64,000 bases of DNA from Bacillus nakamurai (GTDB taxonomy: Bacteria > Bacillota > Bacilli > Bacillales > Bacillaceae). The notes beneath the pieces were generated by a model. The model was not told the DNA's origin. It worked only from the letters and a program-made list of their open reading frames with translations, and did not search any database. This document shows, piece after piece, positions 10,406-22,588 of the stretch (the stretch's first letter is position 1; the number at the start of each line of letters is the position of its first letter). A program made the position numbers and the translations under genes. Where the stretch lies: positions 64,403 to 128,402 of the forward strand of contig NZ_LSAZ01000034.1 in assembly GCF_001584325.1 (NCBI RefSeq), in the 5' to 3' direction.

Positions 10406-10918
10406 TTAATATTTCATTAACGTTAAAATGTCGTAATCGTCAAGCTTTTCTCTGCCGTCAAGGTAAGAAAGCTCTATTAAAAACGCAATTCCCGCCACGA
10501 CGCCGCCAAGCTCTTCAACAAGCTTAATCGTCGCCTCGATTGTGCCGCCTGTTGCCAATAAGTCATCAGTAATCAGCACGCGCTGGCCGGGCAAAATGGC
10601 ATCTTTATGAATGGTCAGCACGTCTTTTCCGTACTCCAAGCCGTAATCGACTTTAATGACTTCACGCGGAAGTTTTCCTTCTTTGCGGACAGGCGCAAAA
10701 CCGACTCCAAGCGCATATGCGACAGGACAGCCGATAATAAAGCCCCGCGCTTCCGGTCCGACCACTAAATCAATTTCTTTTTCTTTTGCATATTCAACAA
10801 TTTGGTCAGTCGCGTATCGGTATACGTCGCCTTTGTCCATTAATGTCGTAATATCTTTAAATTGCACGCCCTCTTTCGGATAATCGGGCACAATTGTTAC
10901 GTATTTTTTAAGATCCAT
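10406..10918 (-). CDS. apt: Adenine phosphoribosyltransferase
   Basis: Converts adenine and PRPP to AMP in purine salvage. At 170 residues it is standard length, with the PRPP-binding motif [13 protein letters not shown] around residues 117-129 and the conserved [10 protein letters not shown] near 50. GGAGGAC precedes the ATG. Downstream of recJ with five bases between them, so probably one transcript. Confidence 0.97.
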   Translation of the reverse strand: MDLKKYVTIVPDYPKEGVQFKDITTLMDKGDVYRYATDQIVEYAKEKEIDLVVGPEARGFIIGCPVAYALGVGFAPVRKEGKLPREVIKVDYGLEYGKDVLTIHKDAILPGQRVLITDDLLATGGTIEATIKLVEELGGVVAGIAFLIELSYLDGREKLDDYDILTLMKY

Positions 10919-10923
10919 CTGTT

Positions 10924-13284
10924 CTATGTCCTCCTCGTACTTTCATAAGCCTCTGAATCTTGATTCATGAGCTTATTCAGCCATTCCTTCAGCTCTTTGG
11001 CCGCGGAATAATTCAGCTTTTGGTCTAATTCCATCAGCTGCTGTTTTACCTGATAGGTTTGCGAGTCTGCCAGATCGCGTTTTTTTGCGCCGCTCACTAC
11101 AGACAGCACACCATCTTCTATTTTAACAAAACCTAGATCAAAAAACACCTTTGTCATGAAATTGATTGTGTCAATTGACCAACCTCTGTGTCTGGCAAGA
11201 TCTGAACCATGCTTCTGCAAGTCAAAAGTGCCCCTTTTCAAGAGAAACGCATAAAACCACTTGAAATCATTTCGCGACGGAAATGAGGACAGGAAATGTT
11301 CTTCATGATTGATAAAAATAAAATAAATCCGTTCCGGTTTCTTTCCGTGAAGCAAATCCCTCAGCAGGTCCGTTGATGGCGGCACATCCAGAAAAACGGC
11401 ATATTTTTCGTCAAGCTGAAGCGCTTTTGCCTCAGCCTCTGATTTGATTTCATTCAGCTCACCGCGCAGCTCTTCCGTCCGGAGCTGCTGATCCGTCTTC
11501 CCGTTAAAACTGATCAGCACTCTTTTTTCCTCTGGAAGTGCAGTGACCGTTTCTTCCCATGTCCGCTTGCCTCTTACATCAAAAAGCTGCCATTCAAAAA
11601 CCGCAGCATCTTTAATCATAAGCTGAGGCTTCTTTCTGTTGTTCCATTCATTAATGGACATTTCACCGACGATGGAAATGTTTGATCCGGGCACAAGCCC
11701 CGCTTCAAGCTCGCCTTTGTTAAAGCCGACGCAATCAAGCATGGCGGAATCATTTTTCACCGTCATTTTTACGTGGTTTTTATTCGCTCCGATCAGACGG
11801 ACATCTTCCAGCACTGCATTTTCCACCATCACATGCGGTTTCGGGTTAAGCATGCCAAACGGCGACAGCATATTCATTTCGGTTATGCTCTCGACGGTAA
11901 TGTCTTCAACACCGCAAACAAGATCTACGTCTTGAACGGGGATAAAATCCTCTTCGGTAAGCGTTTCTTCAGCCATTTGATTAAGCCTGTCCCTTAAATC
12001 AGGCACATCTTCAGCCTTCAGCGTCATCCCTGCGGCCATCGGATGTCCGCCGAAATGGGGAAGAATGTCTCTGCAGTTTGAAAGGCTTGTAAAAAGGTTA
12101 AAACCCCTGATGCTCCGCGCCGAACCTTTTGCAATCCCTTTTTCTTCATCAATGCCAAGAACAACCGCAGGCCGGTAAAAACGCTCTACAAGCTTAGAGG
12201 CGACAATACCGACAACGCCCGGATTCCAGCCGGCTTTTGCCACAACAATCGCCGACGGGTTCCCGCTTTGCTGCTGAATCATTTCAACGGCCTCTTCCGT
12301 CATGGTTTTCACCATCTTCTGCCGCTCTTTATTCAGCTGGTCGATATTGGCTGCAAGTTCCTCCGCCTCAAAAGGGTCTTCAGTCATCAGCAGATGAACG
12401 GCGGGATCAGCCTGTTCAATTCTTCCGACGGCATTAAGCCTCGGTGCGACCTGAAAACCGATCGTTTCCTCATCCGCTTGTCCGATATCTCCGCCGGACA
12501 GCTTAATTAAGGCCTGCAAGCCCGGACGATTTGTTGTCCGAAGCCTTTCTATTCCGAGTGAAGCGATTAATCTGTTTTCATCATGAAGCGGCACCAGATC
12601 TGCGATCGTGCCGATAGCTGCTAGATCAAGAAGAGCTTCCGGCAAGGAGCCCGTGAGTGCATGGGCAAGCTTAAACGCCACACCGACGCCCGCCAGTTCT
12701 TTAAACGGATAGCTGCACCCTGGCTGCTTCGGGTGGACAATCGCATAAACGTCAGGAAGCGCCGGACCCGGCTCATGGTGGTCGGTGATAATGACGTCTA
12801 AGCCCAGCTCTTTCGCGACCTCCGCTTCGTGAACGGCGGCAATGCCCGTATCAACCGTGATAATAAGCGAAAATCCCCGCTCTTTTATGGAACGGAAGGC
12901 ATGTTCGTTCGGCCCGTAACCTTCCGTAAAACGGTCCGGAATATAGAAATCAACATTGGCTGAAAGCTGACGGAGCGTTTTCAGCATCACTGACGTGCTT
13001 GTGACGCCGTCGGCATCGTAATCTCCATAAATCATAATCGGCTCGCCGCGTGAAATCGCCAGCTTTATCCGATCAACCGCTTCTTGCATTCCTTTCAATT
13101 CAAACGGATCATAAAAGTCTGCATCCTTTGTATGTAAAAACAGCCTTGCGCTTTCTGCAGTGTCAAAACCTCTCTTCACAAGCAGAGACGCCACAAGAGG
13201 TGTTATGTCCAATTGTTCTGTGAGTGATTTGACCTTATCCTGATCTGGCTGCTGGATTTCCCAGCGCATTTTTGACGCTAACAT
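10924..13284 (-). CDS. recJ: Single-strand-specific 5'-3' exonuclease RecJ
   Basis: DHH-family nuclease of recombination and mismatch repair, 786 residues with the long C-terminal extension usual in Bacillus. Motif I ([14 protein letters not shown]) and the DHH motif ([11 protein letters not shown]) are visible in the first 170 residues, and DHHA1 with [10 protein letters not shown] near 400. The ATG at 13284 ([10 protein letters not shown]) follows GAGGGGTG and gives the B. subtilis length; an upstream in-frame start would swallow this ribosome binding site. Confidence 0.97.
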   Translation of the reverse strand: MLASKMRWEIQQPDQDKVKSLTEQLDITPLVASLLVKRGFDTAESARLFLHTKDADFYDPFELKGMQEAVDRIKLAISRGEPIMIYGDYDADGVTSTSVMLKTLRQLSANVDFYIPDRFTEGYGPNEHAFRSIKERGFSLIITVDTGIAAVHEAEVAKELGLDVIITDHHEPGPALPDVYAIVHPKQPGCSYPFKELAGVGVAFKLAHALTGSLPEALLDLAAIGTIADLVPLHDENRLIASLGIERLRTTNRPGLQALIKLSGGDIGQADEETIGFQVAPRLNAVGRIEQADPAVHLLMTEDPFEAEELAANIDQLNKERQKMVKTMTEEAVEMIQQQSGNPSAIVVAKAGWNPGVVGIVASKLVERFYRPAVVLGIDEEKGIAKGSARSIRGFNLFTSLSNCRDILPHFGGHPMAAGMTLKAEDVPDLRDRLNQMAEETLTEEDFIPVQDVDLVCGVEDITVESITEMNMLSPFGMLNPKPHVMVENAVLEDVRLIGANKNHVKMTVKNDSAMLDCVGFNKGELEAGLVPGSNISIVGEMSINEWNNRKKPQLMIKDAAVFEWQLFDVRGKRTWEETVTALPEEKRVLISFNGKTDQQLRTEELRGELNEIKSEAEAKALQLDEKYAVFLDVPPSTDLLRDLLHGKKPERIYFIFINHEEHFLSSFPSRNDFKWFYAFLLKRGTFDLQKHGSDLARHRGWSIDTINFMTKVFFDLGFVKIEDGVLSVVSGAKKRDLADSQTYQVKQQLMELDQKLNYSAAKELKEWLNKLMNQDSEAYESTRRT

Positions 13285-13339
13285 AAATTCACCCCTCAAC
13301 CACCCTATTATACTAGAGCGGACTGAGGGGTTTCAAATG

Positions 13340-13666
13340 TTATTCTAATCCTTTTTTCTCTTTCAGCGTTTCCTCCGTCACCGCCGCAGGTTTTTTATCA
13401 TCTGTTTCAGCTGTTAATTCAGGCGCGGATCGGTTTTCTTTCCGAAGCGTTTTGATTTCACGCTTCAGTTTCATGATTTGAAAAATCCCGACGGAAAAGA
13501 CGATGAGCGCCCCCATTAAAACGGAGCCTAAAATAACTAAAATAAGCGGCCATTCAGAGGTTCCGAACAGATAATCAACCTCTACCGCCCTCACGTTAAT
13601 GACGGCGAAAATGGCGACGATTAAGGTAAATATCAGAGCAAATATAATGGTCCATTGTTTATTCAT
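13340..13666 (-). CDS. yrvD: LapA-domain membrane protein YrvD
   Basis: A 108-residue protein with two membrane helices (about 5-27 and 40-64), then a charged coiled-coil-like tail (MKLKREIKTLRKENRS). This is the DUF1049/LapA layout. In proteobacteria LapA relatives work in lipopolysaccharide assembly; in Bacillus the role is unknown. GGAGG precedes the ATG. Confidence 0.85.
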   Translation of the reverse strand: MNKQWTIIFALIFTLIVAIFAVINVRAVEVDYLFGTSEWPLILVILGSVLMGALIVFSVGIFQIMKLKREIKTLRKENRSAPELTAETDDKKPAAVTEETLKEKKGLE

Positions 13667-13739
13667 ACGTCAGCCTCCAGACTGTTGATTTCTACATGTT
13701 GTTCCCTTATCTTCCTGCTGATAAACCATCAGTAAGATG

Positions 13740-14237
13740 TCAGTTTTCCCGGGCAGTTAATTGCTCGCGAATCAGCTTTTTCAACCCGCTTCTTTCCCCG
13801 GATATCACGAGGGTGTCTCCCTCTTCAATCAATGTGTCAAAGCCCGGACTCAGCTGCTTTTGCTGATTTTTCTTCACGATGGCAATGACTTGGACATTGT
13901 AATGCGTCTTTATATCCAATTCTCCGATGGTGCGGCGGACTGCTGGCGCTTGAGGCTCCGTTTTAAACCATTCAATAACCAGGTCATCGAGCGCAACTTC
14001 CACAGATTCGAGCGCTTTCGGTTTATACGTCATTCCGCCTAAAATCGCAGAAATCCGCCTTGCCTCTTCGTCATTAAATGCAATAGAAGCCATACATTCC
14101 TCATGATCGTTCTCATCGAAGTAATAGAGCTCTCTTCTGCCGTCATCATGAAGTATAATACTGATTTTTTCTTGATTTTTCGTAATGATTTCGACCTTCT
14201 GACCGATGCCCGGAAGCTCCGACTCACGAACCTTCAT
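13740..14237 (-). CDS. yrvC: TrkA-C/KhtT-like transporter regulatory subunit YrvC
   Basis: A 165-residue cytosolic protein. The second half (about 75-160) is an RCK_C/TrkA-C domain: SVEVALDDLVIEWF, then TLIEEGDTLVISGERSGLKKL. Such domains bind nucleotides or ions and gate cation channels or antiporters, as KhtT does for KhtU. No transporter gene is adjacent here, so the partner is unknown. AGGAGGG precedes the start. Confidence 0.8.
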   Translation of the reverse strand: MKVRESELPGIGQKVEIITKNQEKISIILHDDGRRELYYFDENDHEECMASIAFNDEEARRISAILGGMTYKPKALESVEVALDDLVIEWFKTEPQAPAVRRTIGELDIKTHYNVQVIAIVKKNQQKQLSPGFDTLIEEGDTLVISGERSGLKKLIREQLTAREN

Positions 14238-14326
14238 AAGAACCCTCCTACATGTTTTTACAATGATGATTGATTATGTAAGCGTATGCCATTATAGCAA
14301 ATGCCGGTTTCAAGTTCAATGTAACC

Positions 14327-14358
14327 TAAAAACAGGCTGCCTTCTAAAGACAGCCTGC
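14327..14358 (-). terminator. Terminator of secDF
   Basis: CAGGCTG / CAGCCTG stem beside the secDF stop, ending in TTTTTA on the minus strand. Confidence 0.8.
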
Positions 14359-14364
14359 TTGCCA

Positions 14365-16584
14365 TTATTCTTCGATTGATTTTTTCTTCGTAAATTCTTT
14401 TCCTTTCCATACAAGCCAAAGCTGTGCGGCAATGTAAAGAGAGGAGTAAACGCCCGTTAACAAACCGATTAATAATGCGATAGAGAAGTTTGTAATAGAC
14501 GATGAGCCTAAAATGAGCAATACTACGACAACAATCAGAACGGTCATAACCGTATTGATCGAACGGGTAAAGGTTTGCTGCAAGCTCAGATTTACGATGT
14601 GGTTCAGTTCGGCAAATGACTTCGGCTTGCGTTTTTTCATATGTTCTCGTATACGGTCAAATGTAACAATCGTATCATTTATCGAGTAACCGATAATGGT
14701 GAGAATCGCGGCAATAAAGGTAACGTCAACTTCAAGTCTTGTGATGCTGAAAAACGCAACAATAAAGAAAGCGTCATACAGCAATGATACGATTGCCGCA
14801 ATAGCCATTCTGTACTCAAATCGGAACGACACGTAAATAATGATGCCGATGGAAGCAATCGCCACCGCGTATAAGGCGTTGCGGGCCAATTCTTTTCCTA
14901 CCGTCGGCGATACGGTGCTGACATTCGGTTCCGCTCCGTATTTATCTTTGAAGTACGTTTTGATCTCGGCTATTTTTTCTTTAGAAGGCTCACCGACAAA
15001 CCGGGCCGCGGCAACATGATTCTCTTTCCCGGACAGCACTACATTTTCCGGCTTCATGCCGAGGGAGTCAAAGTCATGTTCGACCTGCTGCGCCGTTAAG
15101 GAATGATTGCTTTGCACATCAATCCGCGCACCGCTTGCAAAATCGATTCCCAGATTCAGTTTAAAGATCAGTAAGACGATAATTCCCGCAATGGTAACGG
15201 CACTTGAGAAAATAAAGAAGTATTTTCGTTTGCTCGTGAAGTCCCATTTTTGGAACGCCGTATGAGGCTCTGTATTTTCGTCCGTTTTTTGAATGTCCAT
15301 AATGTGTTTTTTACTGACGCCGAACCAGCCTTTTTTCCGGTCAAGCCATCTGCTTTCCACGAGAAGAGACAGCAGGAACCTTGAGAGGAAGACAGCCGTA
15401 ATAAAGCTTGTCAAAATCGACAGGATCAGCATCGTAGCAAACCCTTTTACAGAGCTTGTCCCGAATATAAAGAGCACAATCGCAGCGATGATCGTTGTGA
15501 TATTCGCATCAAAAATGGTTGCAAATGACCGTCTGTTCCCGGAACGGAAAGCAGAGCGGACGGACTTGCCGAGCTTCAGCTCCTCTTTAATCCGTTCATA
15601 GGTAATAATGTTGGCGTCAACCGCCATCCCGACACCTAAAATAAGCGCCGCGATACCAGGCAGCGTCAGCACCGCCTGCATCCAGTCAAAGACTTGGAGC
15701 GTGATATACACATATACAGAAAGCGTGATGACCGCAATGAGTCCTGGCAGCCGGTAGAAAAGCAGCATAAATAAGAAAACAAGTGCAATTCCGATGATTC
15801 CTGCTTCTACTGTGTCATGTAATGCCTGCTGTCCGAATTGCGCCCCTACTGAGGTTGAATATTTTTCAGTCAGTTTAACCGGCAGTGCGCCGGCATTTAG
15901 AATATTCGCCAAGTCCTTTGCTTTTTGAACGGTGAAGTTGCCTTCAATCGTGACATCCCTTGTATTTAATTCCTGGCTCACGTTCGGAGCGGATACATAT
16001 TTCGGATGCTTTTTGCCCACTTCTTTTTTAAATGAGTCGCCTTTACTGTAATCAAGCCAAATGACAAGCTGATTGTTAGGCGCCATTTTCATGACTTTTT
16101 TCGTCACATCTCCGAACTTGTCCGCATCCTTCAGCTTGACGCTGACGATCGGTTCGTTCGTCGTCGCATTGAATGTTTGTTTCGCGCCGTTTTCCACAAG
16201 GTCTGAACCGTTCAGAAGCTCCTTATCGTTCGTATCCCTGAAAGAGAGCTGTGCTTCTGTGGACAGGATTTCACGCGCCCTGTTCTGGTTGGTCACACCC
16301 GCAAGCTGAACGCGTATGCGGTTATTCCCTTCAATCTGAATGTTCGGCTCACTGACGCCGAGAACGTTGGCCCGGCGGTTTAATGCTTCCACCGTGCTGA
16401 CCAGCACGTCTTTTGTTATTTTATCGCCTTTTTTGACGGGCTGCACATCATACAGAACTTCAAACCCGCCGCGCAAATCCAATCCTAATGTAATATTGTT
16501 TGCAGCCGGTTTTGTAAAGTATCCCAATCCCGTGCCGATTACTAATACAATCAGGAAAAACGCAATCAAGCGTCCTTTTTTCAT
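14365..16584 (-). CDS. secDF: SecDF protein-export membrane component
   Basis: Natural fusion of SecD and SecF, 739 residues, as in Bacillus. It uses the proton gradient to help Sec-exported proteins off the translocon. The SecD half has the N-terminal helix, the conserved DLRGGFEVLYDV (about 35-46) and a large extracytoplasmic domain, then six membrane helices. The SecF half restarts near 445 with its own N-terminal helix, GIDFASGARI and six helices. Twelve membrane segments in total. No truncation seen. Confidence 0.97.
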   Translation of the reverse strand: MKKGRLIAFFLIVLVIGTGLGYFTKPAANNITLGLDLRGGFEVLYDVQPVKKGDKITKDVLVSTVEALNRRANVLGVSEPNIQIEGNNRIRVQLAGVTNQNRAREILSTEAQLSFRDTNDKELLNGSDLVENGAKQTFNATTNEPIVSVKLKDADKFGDVTKKVMKMAPNNQLVIWLDYSKGDSFKKEVGKKHPKYVSAPNVSQELNTRDVTIEGNFTVQKAKDLANILNAGALPVKLTEKYSTSVGAQFGQQALHDTVEAGIIGIALVFLFMLLFYRLPGLIAVITLSVYVYITLQVFDWMQAVLTLPGIAALILGVGMAVDANIITYERIKEELKLGKSVRSAFRSGNRRSFATIFDANITTIIAAIVLFIFGTSSVKGFATMLILSILTSFITAVFLSRFLLSLLVESRWLDRKKGWFGVSKKHIMDIQKTDENTEPHTAFQKWDFTSKRKYFFIFSSAVTIAGIIVLLIFKLNLGIDFASGARIDVQSNHSLTAQQVEHDFDSLGMKPENVVLSGKENHVAAARFVGEPSKEKIAEIKTYFKDKYGAEPNVSTVSPTVGKELARNALYAVAIASIGIIIYVSFRFEYRMAIAAIVSLLYDAFFIVAFFSITRLEVDVTFIAAILTIIGYSINDTIVTFDRIREHMKKRKPKSFAELNHIVNLSLQQTFTRSINTVMTVLIVVVVLLILGSSSITNFSIALLIGLLTGVYSSLYIAAQLWLVWKGKEFTKKKSIEE

Positions 16585-16621
16585 TATGTATTTCCTCCTT
16601 AAACCTATGCCATCAAAATCG

Positions 16622-16948
16622 CTATCTCAGCAGTTCGTCCAAAGCTTCCTGGCCCTCTTCGCTTTCCAGCCAATTAGACGTCTTAAATGCTTCTACGGTT
16701 GCATAGTTCATAAAATCGCCAATTTTAACTGATAAAATACCGCCGGCCAATTCATACAGCGGCAGCTCAGCATTCTTTTTCCATTTTTTATGTATTAAGT
16801 ATGACCATAAACTCTCGTGCTCAACATCATCGTAGCCAAGGATTTTGAACTCTTCAAGCTTACTGTACAAAAAAGGCCGTAAATGATCTTTATACATTTC
16901 GGCGGGATGTTTCTCCACTGAACGCACGCTCCTTTTTTCATTTTTCAT
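16622..16948 (-). CDS. comN: ComN post-transcriptional regulator
   Basis: A 108-residue soluble protein of the family containing ComN (YrzD), which in B. subtilis promotes comE mRNA accumulation or use during competence. The conserved part runs from about residue 18 (MYKDHLRPFLYSKLEEF) to GDFMNYATVEAFK; the first 17 residues may not all be translated. Located upstream of secDF and divergent from spoVB, as in B. subtilis. Confidence 0.85.
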   Translation of the reverse strand: MKNEKRSVRSVEKHPAEMYKDHLRPFLYSKLEEFKILGYDDVEHESLWSYLIHKKWKKNAELPLYELAGGILSVKIGDFMNYATVEAFKTSNWLESEEGQEALDELLR

Positions 16949-17032
16949 GAAGACTTGTCATGCTTGGACGACATTGGCGCATATCTTTATTGTATATGAT
17001 TCCAGGTAGTTTGAGAAGGCAGGGGTTTGAAA

Positions 17033-18589
17033 ATGGCAAAACAGACGTTTTTAAGAGGCACTCTTATTCTCATCACAGCTGGGATGATTACAAGAATGCT
17101 CGGCTTTGTCAATCGGGTGGTTATCGCCCGGTTTATCGGTGAAGAAGGGGTCGGGCTGTATATGATGGCTGCCCCCACCTTTTTCTTGGCCACCACTTTG
17201 ACCCAATTCGGCCTTCCGGTCGCCATCAGCAAGCTTGTCGCTGAAGCCAGCGCCCGGGGAGACCAAAAGAAAACCAAAAATATTTTAGTCATGTCTCTAA
17301 CCATCACAGGGATATTGAGTCTTATTTTCACGCCGCTGTTTTTATGTTTTGCACCCGTTATGGCTGAAACGATGCTGACAGATAAACGGACGGTTTACCC
17401 GCTGTTAGCCATTACACCGGTCGTGCCGATTATTGCCGTCTCCAGTGTGCTGCGGGGTTATTTCCAAGGCAGGCAAAATATGAATCCGCTGGCGCTTTCT
17501 CAAGTGCTTGAGCAAGTCGTGCGCATTTCCCTTGTGGCAGTGTGCACCACCATTTTCCTGCCGTACGGAATTGAATATGCCGCGGCCGGAGCCATGATTT
17601 CTTCTGTCATCGGAGAGCTCGCCTCTCTCATTTATCTATTCATTTGTTTCAAATACAAAAAGACCATCAAAATCAGAAAACAGTTTTTCCAGTCCATTGC
17701 AAACGGAAAAGAAACCTTCCTTCAGCTTATGAGTGTATCGCTTCCGACGACGGGAAGCCGTTTTATCGGAAACCTGTCATGGTTTTTTGAACCGATTGTC
17801 GTCGCGCAGAGCTTGGCGATTGCAGGGGTGGCCACCGCTGCGGCAACCAGTCAGTACGGTGAACTGACGGGATTTGCCATGACGCTTTTAACCTTGCCCA
17901 GCTTTATTACCTATTCTCTGTCAACGGCGTTAGTTCCTGCGATCAGTGAAGGAATGGAGCAAAAAAAGTTGCAGGTTGTCGAATATCGGCTGGAACAGGC
18001 GATGCGGCTCTGTCTTTTAAGCGGGGGAATTTCAGTGGTCATTTTGTTCTCCTTTGCCGATGAGCTGATGTCCGTCATGTACGGATCAACAGGTGCGGCG
18101 GTGTTTATAAAAGTCATGGCGCCGTTTTTTCTGCTTTATTATTTTCAGGGGCCCCTTCAAGCGGTGCTGCAGGCGCTCAATTTAGCGGGGGCCGCCATGA
18201 TGAACAGTTTTATCGGCGCCGTTGTCAAAACCGGACTTATTTTTGTCCTGGCGACCAGACCTTCGCTCGGCATTATGGGCGCGGCGTTAGCGATTGTGAC
18301 AGGGATGGTGCTTGTCACCCTATTACATGCTGCCACTGTCAGCAAAGTACTCCCGATCAGCATTAAAATAAAAGAATACGCACTGTGTTTTGCCGTGATT
18401 TTTATATGCGGGTATGTGAGCAGTTTCTTAAAGCACGCTGTCCGCTTTTCTGGGTCTGAAGCCGTTAATCTCGCAGGCTGGATCGCCATGACCGTTCTTT
18501 TATATATCGTGCTGCTGCTTTTATTCCGTCTGATTAAAAGGGAGGAGCTGGGCCGGATTCCTGTCATCGGCAGGCTTGTGATGCGCTGA
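17033..18589 (+). CDS. spoVB: Stage V sporulation protein B, lipid II flippase-family
   Basis: A 518-residue protein of the MOP/Wzx-MurJ superfamily with about 14 membrane helices, needed for spore cortex synthesis, probably as a flippase for peptidoglycan precursor. MAKQTFLRGTLILITAGM and the conserved FIGEEGVGLYMMAAP open the protein. The ATG at 17033 gives the family length; a TTG at 17027 would add two residues. It is alone on its strand and converges on yrbG. Confidence 0.95.
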   Translation: MAKQTFLRGTLILITAGMITRMLGFVNRVVIARFIGEEGVGLYMMAAPTFFLATTLTQFGLPVAISKLVAEASARGDQKKTKNILVMSLTITGILSLIFTPLFLCFAPVMAETMLTDKRTVYPLLAITPVVPIIAVSSVLRGYFQGRQNMNPLALSQVLEQVVRISLVAVCTTIFLPYGIEYAAAGAMISSVIGELASLIYLFICFKYKKTIKIRKQFFQSIANGKETFLQLMSVSLPTTGSRFIGNLSWFFEPIVVAQSLAIAGVATAAATSQYGELTGFAMTLLTLPSFITYSLSTALVPAISEGMEQKKLQVVEYRLEQAMRLCLLSGGISVVILFSFADELMSVMYGSTGAAVFIKVMAPFFLLYYFQGPLQAVLQALNLAGAAMMNSFIGAVVKTGLIFVLATRPSLGIMGAALAIVTGMVLVTLLHAATVSKVLPISIKIKEYALCFAVIFICGYVSSFLKHAVRFSGSEAVNLAGWIAMTVLLYIVLLLLFRLIKREELGRIPVIGRLVMR

Positions 18590-18596
18590 ATCCGGT

Positions 18597-19253
18597 TTAA
18601 GACTCCCCTTTTTCGTCTTTTATGTCAATAAAAAAAACGCCGTCTGTAAACGTGCAGAATGCGATCTCAGAAAGATCGCTGTAGCCTCTTTTTGCTAAAT
18701 TTTTTTCGAGCCATTGTTTATCTTTGCCGATTCTGTCTAAATGCTCGTTTTGAATAATCCCGTCAACAATAAGCGGTGTTTCGAGCTGTTTATGCTTATT
18801 ATTTTTCTTTTTAACGATTGAAAGTTTTCCTGACGATTCCAAAACGGCGTATGACACGTCGGATATTCTTTCGATATTATTTTCTCTCAGCTGCATGAGT
18901 AAATCGTCAAAATTGTAGCGCTGCGATCTCATCGCCCGTTCATCAATTTTTCCCTGCTTAATGATAACCGTCGGCTTTCCGTCAAGAAGCTGCCGTATTT
19001 TTTGGCTTTTGAGCGAAATATAAGCAAGGCTTACTTGAATGATCATTAAAACGACAATCGGCACAACTGTATGCAACAGCTGATCCTTTACGTTTTCAAT
19101 CGCCAAAACGGCAATTTCGGCAATCATAATAGAAACGACAAGATCCAAAATGCTCAGCTCTCCGATTTCCCGCTTGCCCATCAGCCTAAAAATCACAAGA
19201 ATGATGAAATACAGCACAATCGTACGAAACGTAATAATGAAAATATCTTCCAT
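18597..19253 (-). CDS. yrbG: DUF421 (YetF-family) membrane protein YrbG
   Basis: A 218-residue protein with three N-terminal membrane helices (about 5-75), then the cytosolic DUF421 domain with [15 protein letters not shown] and [16 protein letters not shown]. The family includes YetF, YdfR and related spore or envelope proteins without a settled function. GGAGGTG precedes the start. Its stop is eight bases from that of spoVB. Confidence 0.88.
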   Translation of the reverse strand: MEDIFIITFRTIVLYFIILVIFRLMGKREIGELSILDLVVSIMIAEIAVLAIENVKDQLLHTVVPIVVLMIIQVSLAYISLKSQKIRQLLDGKPTVIIKQGKIDERAMRSQRYNFDDLLMQLRENNIERISDVSYAVLESSGKLSIVKKKNNKHKQLETPLIVDGIIQNEHLDRIGKDKQWLEKNLAKRGYSDLSEIAFCTFTDGVFFIDIKDEKGES

Positions 19254-19432
19254 GTCGCACCTCCAACGGTCATAGCTTTTGCCAACCGCTCTGATTTATG
19301 TAAGAAATGCGTGAATGTGATGCTTTTACGTCTAATCCGAACATTCAGAGAATACATTTAGAAAAAGACGAGCCCGGGCTTGGCTGATGACACTTTACAA
19401 ACATCAGTCCGCTGGGCGGAGAGGAGATAAAG

Positions 19433-19819
19433 ATGGAAGAAACAAAACAAGTGGGAAAAGGCGTTTTGTACGGCTTAGTCGCTATTTTTGCAGCCATGCT
19501 TCTTACGAGTTTAGCCATTTCGCTTTTACTGACCGTCACATCAATGGAAGAGTCATCTTTCAGCTGGCTGATCACCGCCCTTTCATTTCTTTCTTTATTT
19601 GTCGGCGGGTTTATTTCAGGCGGAAAAGCAAAAGAGAAAGGCTGGATGATCGGAGCGTTAACCGCCGTTTGTTTTTCCTTAATCATTTTGCTGTTTCAGT
19701 ATTTAGGATTTGGAAAAACGTTTACTTCAGGACAGCTGCTGTTTCATCTCGGGTTTTTAGGAGTCAGTATGCTGGGCGGGATTTTCGGGGTGAATGTAAA
19801 GGGAAGCAGATCAGCGTAA
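19433..19819 (+). CDS. yrzE: TIGR04086-family membrane protein YrzE
   Basis: A 128-residue protein made almost entirely of four hydrophobic segments, with the small-residue turn VGGFISGGKAKEKGW between helices two and three. It matches the Bacillus YrzE family of unknown function. GAGGAG precedes the ATG. Divergent from yrbG and convergent with yajC. Confidence 0.85.
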   Translation: MEETKQVGKGVLYGLVAIFAAMLLTSLAISLLLTVTSMEESSFSWLITALSFLSLFVGGFISGGKAKEKGWMIGALTAVCFSLIILLFQYLGFGKTFTSGQLLFHLGFLGVSMLGGIFGVNVKGSRSA

Positions 19820-19848
19820 AAAAAAGAGCGGAAGCCCGCTCTTTTTTA
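19820..19848. terminator. Terminator between convergent yrzE and yajC
   Basis: AAAAAAGAGCGG / CCGCTCTTTTTT stem with a four-base loop; it can serve both strands. Confidence 0.85.
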
Positions 19849-19867
19849 TTATGTATAAGCTTCGCTG

Positions 19868-20128
19868 TTACTCAGCAGAAGCTTCTCTGATCGCGCGGCG
19901 GTCAAACGTTAAACGGGTGTTATCACCTGTTTTGATGACGACCTTGCTTTCATCAATTGAATCAACAGTGCCGTGCAATCCTCCGATTGTCACCACTGAA
20001 TCTCCTTTTTTCAGCTCTTCCTGCATCTGACGCACAGCCTTTTGCTGCTTTTGCTGCGGACGAATCAGTAAGAAATAAAGAACTGCAAACATTAAGATAA
20101 TAGGAACGATTGTACCTAATGTACCCAT
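19868..20128 (-). CDS. yajC: Preprotein translocase subunit YajC
   Basis: An 86-residue single-span membrane protein (YrbF): helix at about 5-24, then LLIRPQQKQQKAVRQMQEEL and the soluble domain SVVTIGGLHGTVDSID. An accessory of the Sec translocon that works with SecDF, which is encoded 3 kb away. Follows tgt in the same direction. Confidence 0.93.
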   Translation of the reverse strand: MGTLGTIVPIILMFAVLYFLLIRPQQKQQKAVRQMQEELKKGDSVVTIGGLHGTVDSIDESKVVIKTGDNTRLTFDRRAIREASAE

Positions 20129-20160
20129 CTGCGTCCCTCCCTTTCAAAAAATTATTTTAT

Positions 20161-21324
<1,164 letters not shown>

Positions 21325-21333
21325 TCATTCAAA

Positions 21334-22362
21334 TTAGATAATCAGCATAGCGTCGCCAAAACTGAAGAAACGATATTCCTCTTCTACCGCGTGGCGGTAT
21401 GCATGAAGAACATGATCTCTGCCGGCAAGCGCAGAAACAAGCATAATCAGCGACGATTTCGGCAAGTGGAAATTTGTGATCATGCCGTCTATCGCTTTAA
21501 ACTCGTAGCCCGGATAAATGAAAATGGAAGTCCAGCCGCTTGAAGCGGTAAATACACCGTCATTGTCGCCGGCAATGGTTTCAAGCGTGCGCGTTGATGT
21601 CGTCCCGACTGATACGATGCGGCCTCCCGCCTTTCTGACCTCATTTAAAGAGGCGGCGGTTTCTTCCGTCATCTCATAAAATTCCGCATGCATATTGTGT
21701 TCTTCCACTTCATCCGCGCTCACCGGACGGAATGTCCCGAGCCCGACGTGAAGAGTGATAAATTCAATCCGTACGCCTTTTTGCTTCAGCTCGTCCAGGA
21801 TTTCTTCCGTAAAATGAAGCCCGGCTGTCGGCGCGGCGGCAGAACCGATTTCCTTTGAGAAAACGGTTTGGTAACGTTCTTTGTCGTCAAGCTGCTCTTT
21901 TATATAAGGCGGCAGCGGCATTTCACCGAGCGATTCAAGCACCTCATAGAAAATTCCGTCATAACGGAACTCCACTTTTCTGCCGCCGTGGTCAAGCTCT
22001 TCTGTGCAGACCGCTTTCAGCCGGCCGTCGCCAAACGTCAGAACCGTGCCTTTTTTCACACGTTTCGCCGGCTTTACAAGCGTTTCCCACCTGTCATTTT
22101 CTTCCTGTTTTAACAAAAGGAGCTCCACTTTTGCTCCCGTATCTTCTTTTGTGCCGAATAATCTGGCAGGCAGAACACGGGTATTGTTCAATACGAGACA
22201 GTCCCCTTCTTTAAAAAAGCTGACAATCTCTTTAAATGAACTGTCCGTAAGCCCGCCCGTATGTTTGTCAAGCACCATCAGCCGTGAAGCGTCACGCTGT
22301 TTCAGCGGTACTTGGGCAATTAAGTGATCAGGCAGTTCAAAATCAAATAAATCGACTTTCAT
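21334..22362 (-). CDS. queA: S-adenosylmethionine:tRNA ribosyltransferase-isomerase
   Basis: Adds the epoxycyclopentane precursor to preQ1 in tRNA. Residues 1-342 are full length, with [17 protein letters not shown] at the start and the conserved [14 protein letters not shown] and VGLGTFRPV in the middle. There are two ATGs; 22362 is better spaced from AAAGGTG than 22365. Sits between yrzS and tgt. Confidence 0.96.
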   Translation of the reverse strand: MKVDLFDFELPDHLIAQVPLKQRDASRLMVLDKHTGGLTDSSFKEIVSFFKEGDCLVLNNTRVLPARLFGTKEDTGAKVELLLLKQEENDRWETLVKPAKRVKKGTVLTFGDGRLKAVCTEELDHGGRKVEFRYDGIFYEVLESLGEMPLPPYIKEQLDDKERYQTVFSKEIGSAAAPTAGLHFTEEILDELKQKGVRIEFITLHVGLGTFRPVSADEVEEHNMHAEFYEMTEETAASLNEVRKAGGRIVSVGTTSTRTLETIAGDNDGVFTASSGWTSIFIYPGYEFKAIDGMITNFHLPKSSLIMLVSALAGRDHVLHAYRHAVEEEYRFFSFGDAMLII

Positions 22363-22387
22363 CATTTCACCTTTATTCTGTCTTTAG

Positions 22388-22588
22388 TTATTTCATTCTG
22401 CTGAAAAGATTGAGTAAGATTGATAATATCACACTGATAATAATACAAGTGACAACGGGAAAGAAAAATGTTACGTTCCCTTTTTTGACGAAAATATCTC
22501 CGGGCAGCCTTCCGACAAAATGCCAGACTGCGCCGGCAATAAGCAAAACAGCACCTAGAACCATGAGAATTTTAGGAAATTCAGTCAT
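22388..22588 (-). CDS. yrzS: DUF2905 small membrane protein YrzS
   Basis: A 66-residue protein with two membrane helices around residues 7-25 and 43-62. The intervening loop [19 protein letters not shown] is the DUF2905 signature. Overlaps the ruvB 3' end by eight bases, so it is translated from the ruvAB transcript. Function unknown. Confidence 0.85.
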   Translation of the reverse strand: MTEFPKILMVLGAVLLIAGAVWHFVGRLPGDIFVKKGNVTFFFPVVTCIIISVILSILLNLFSRMK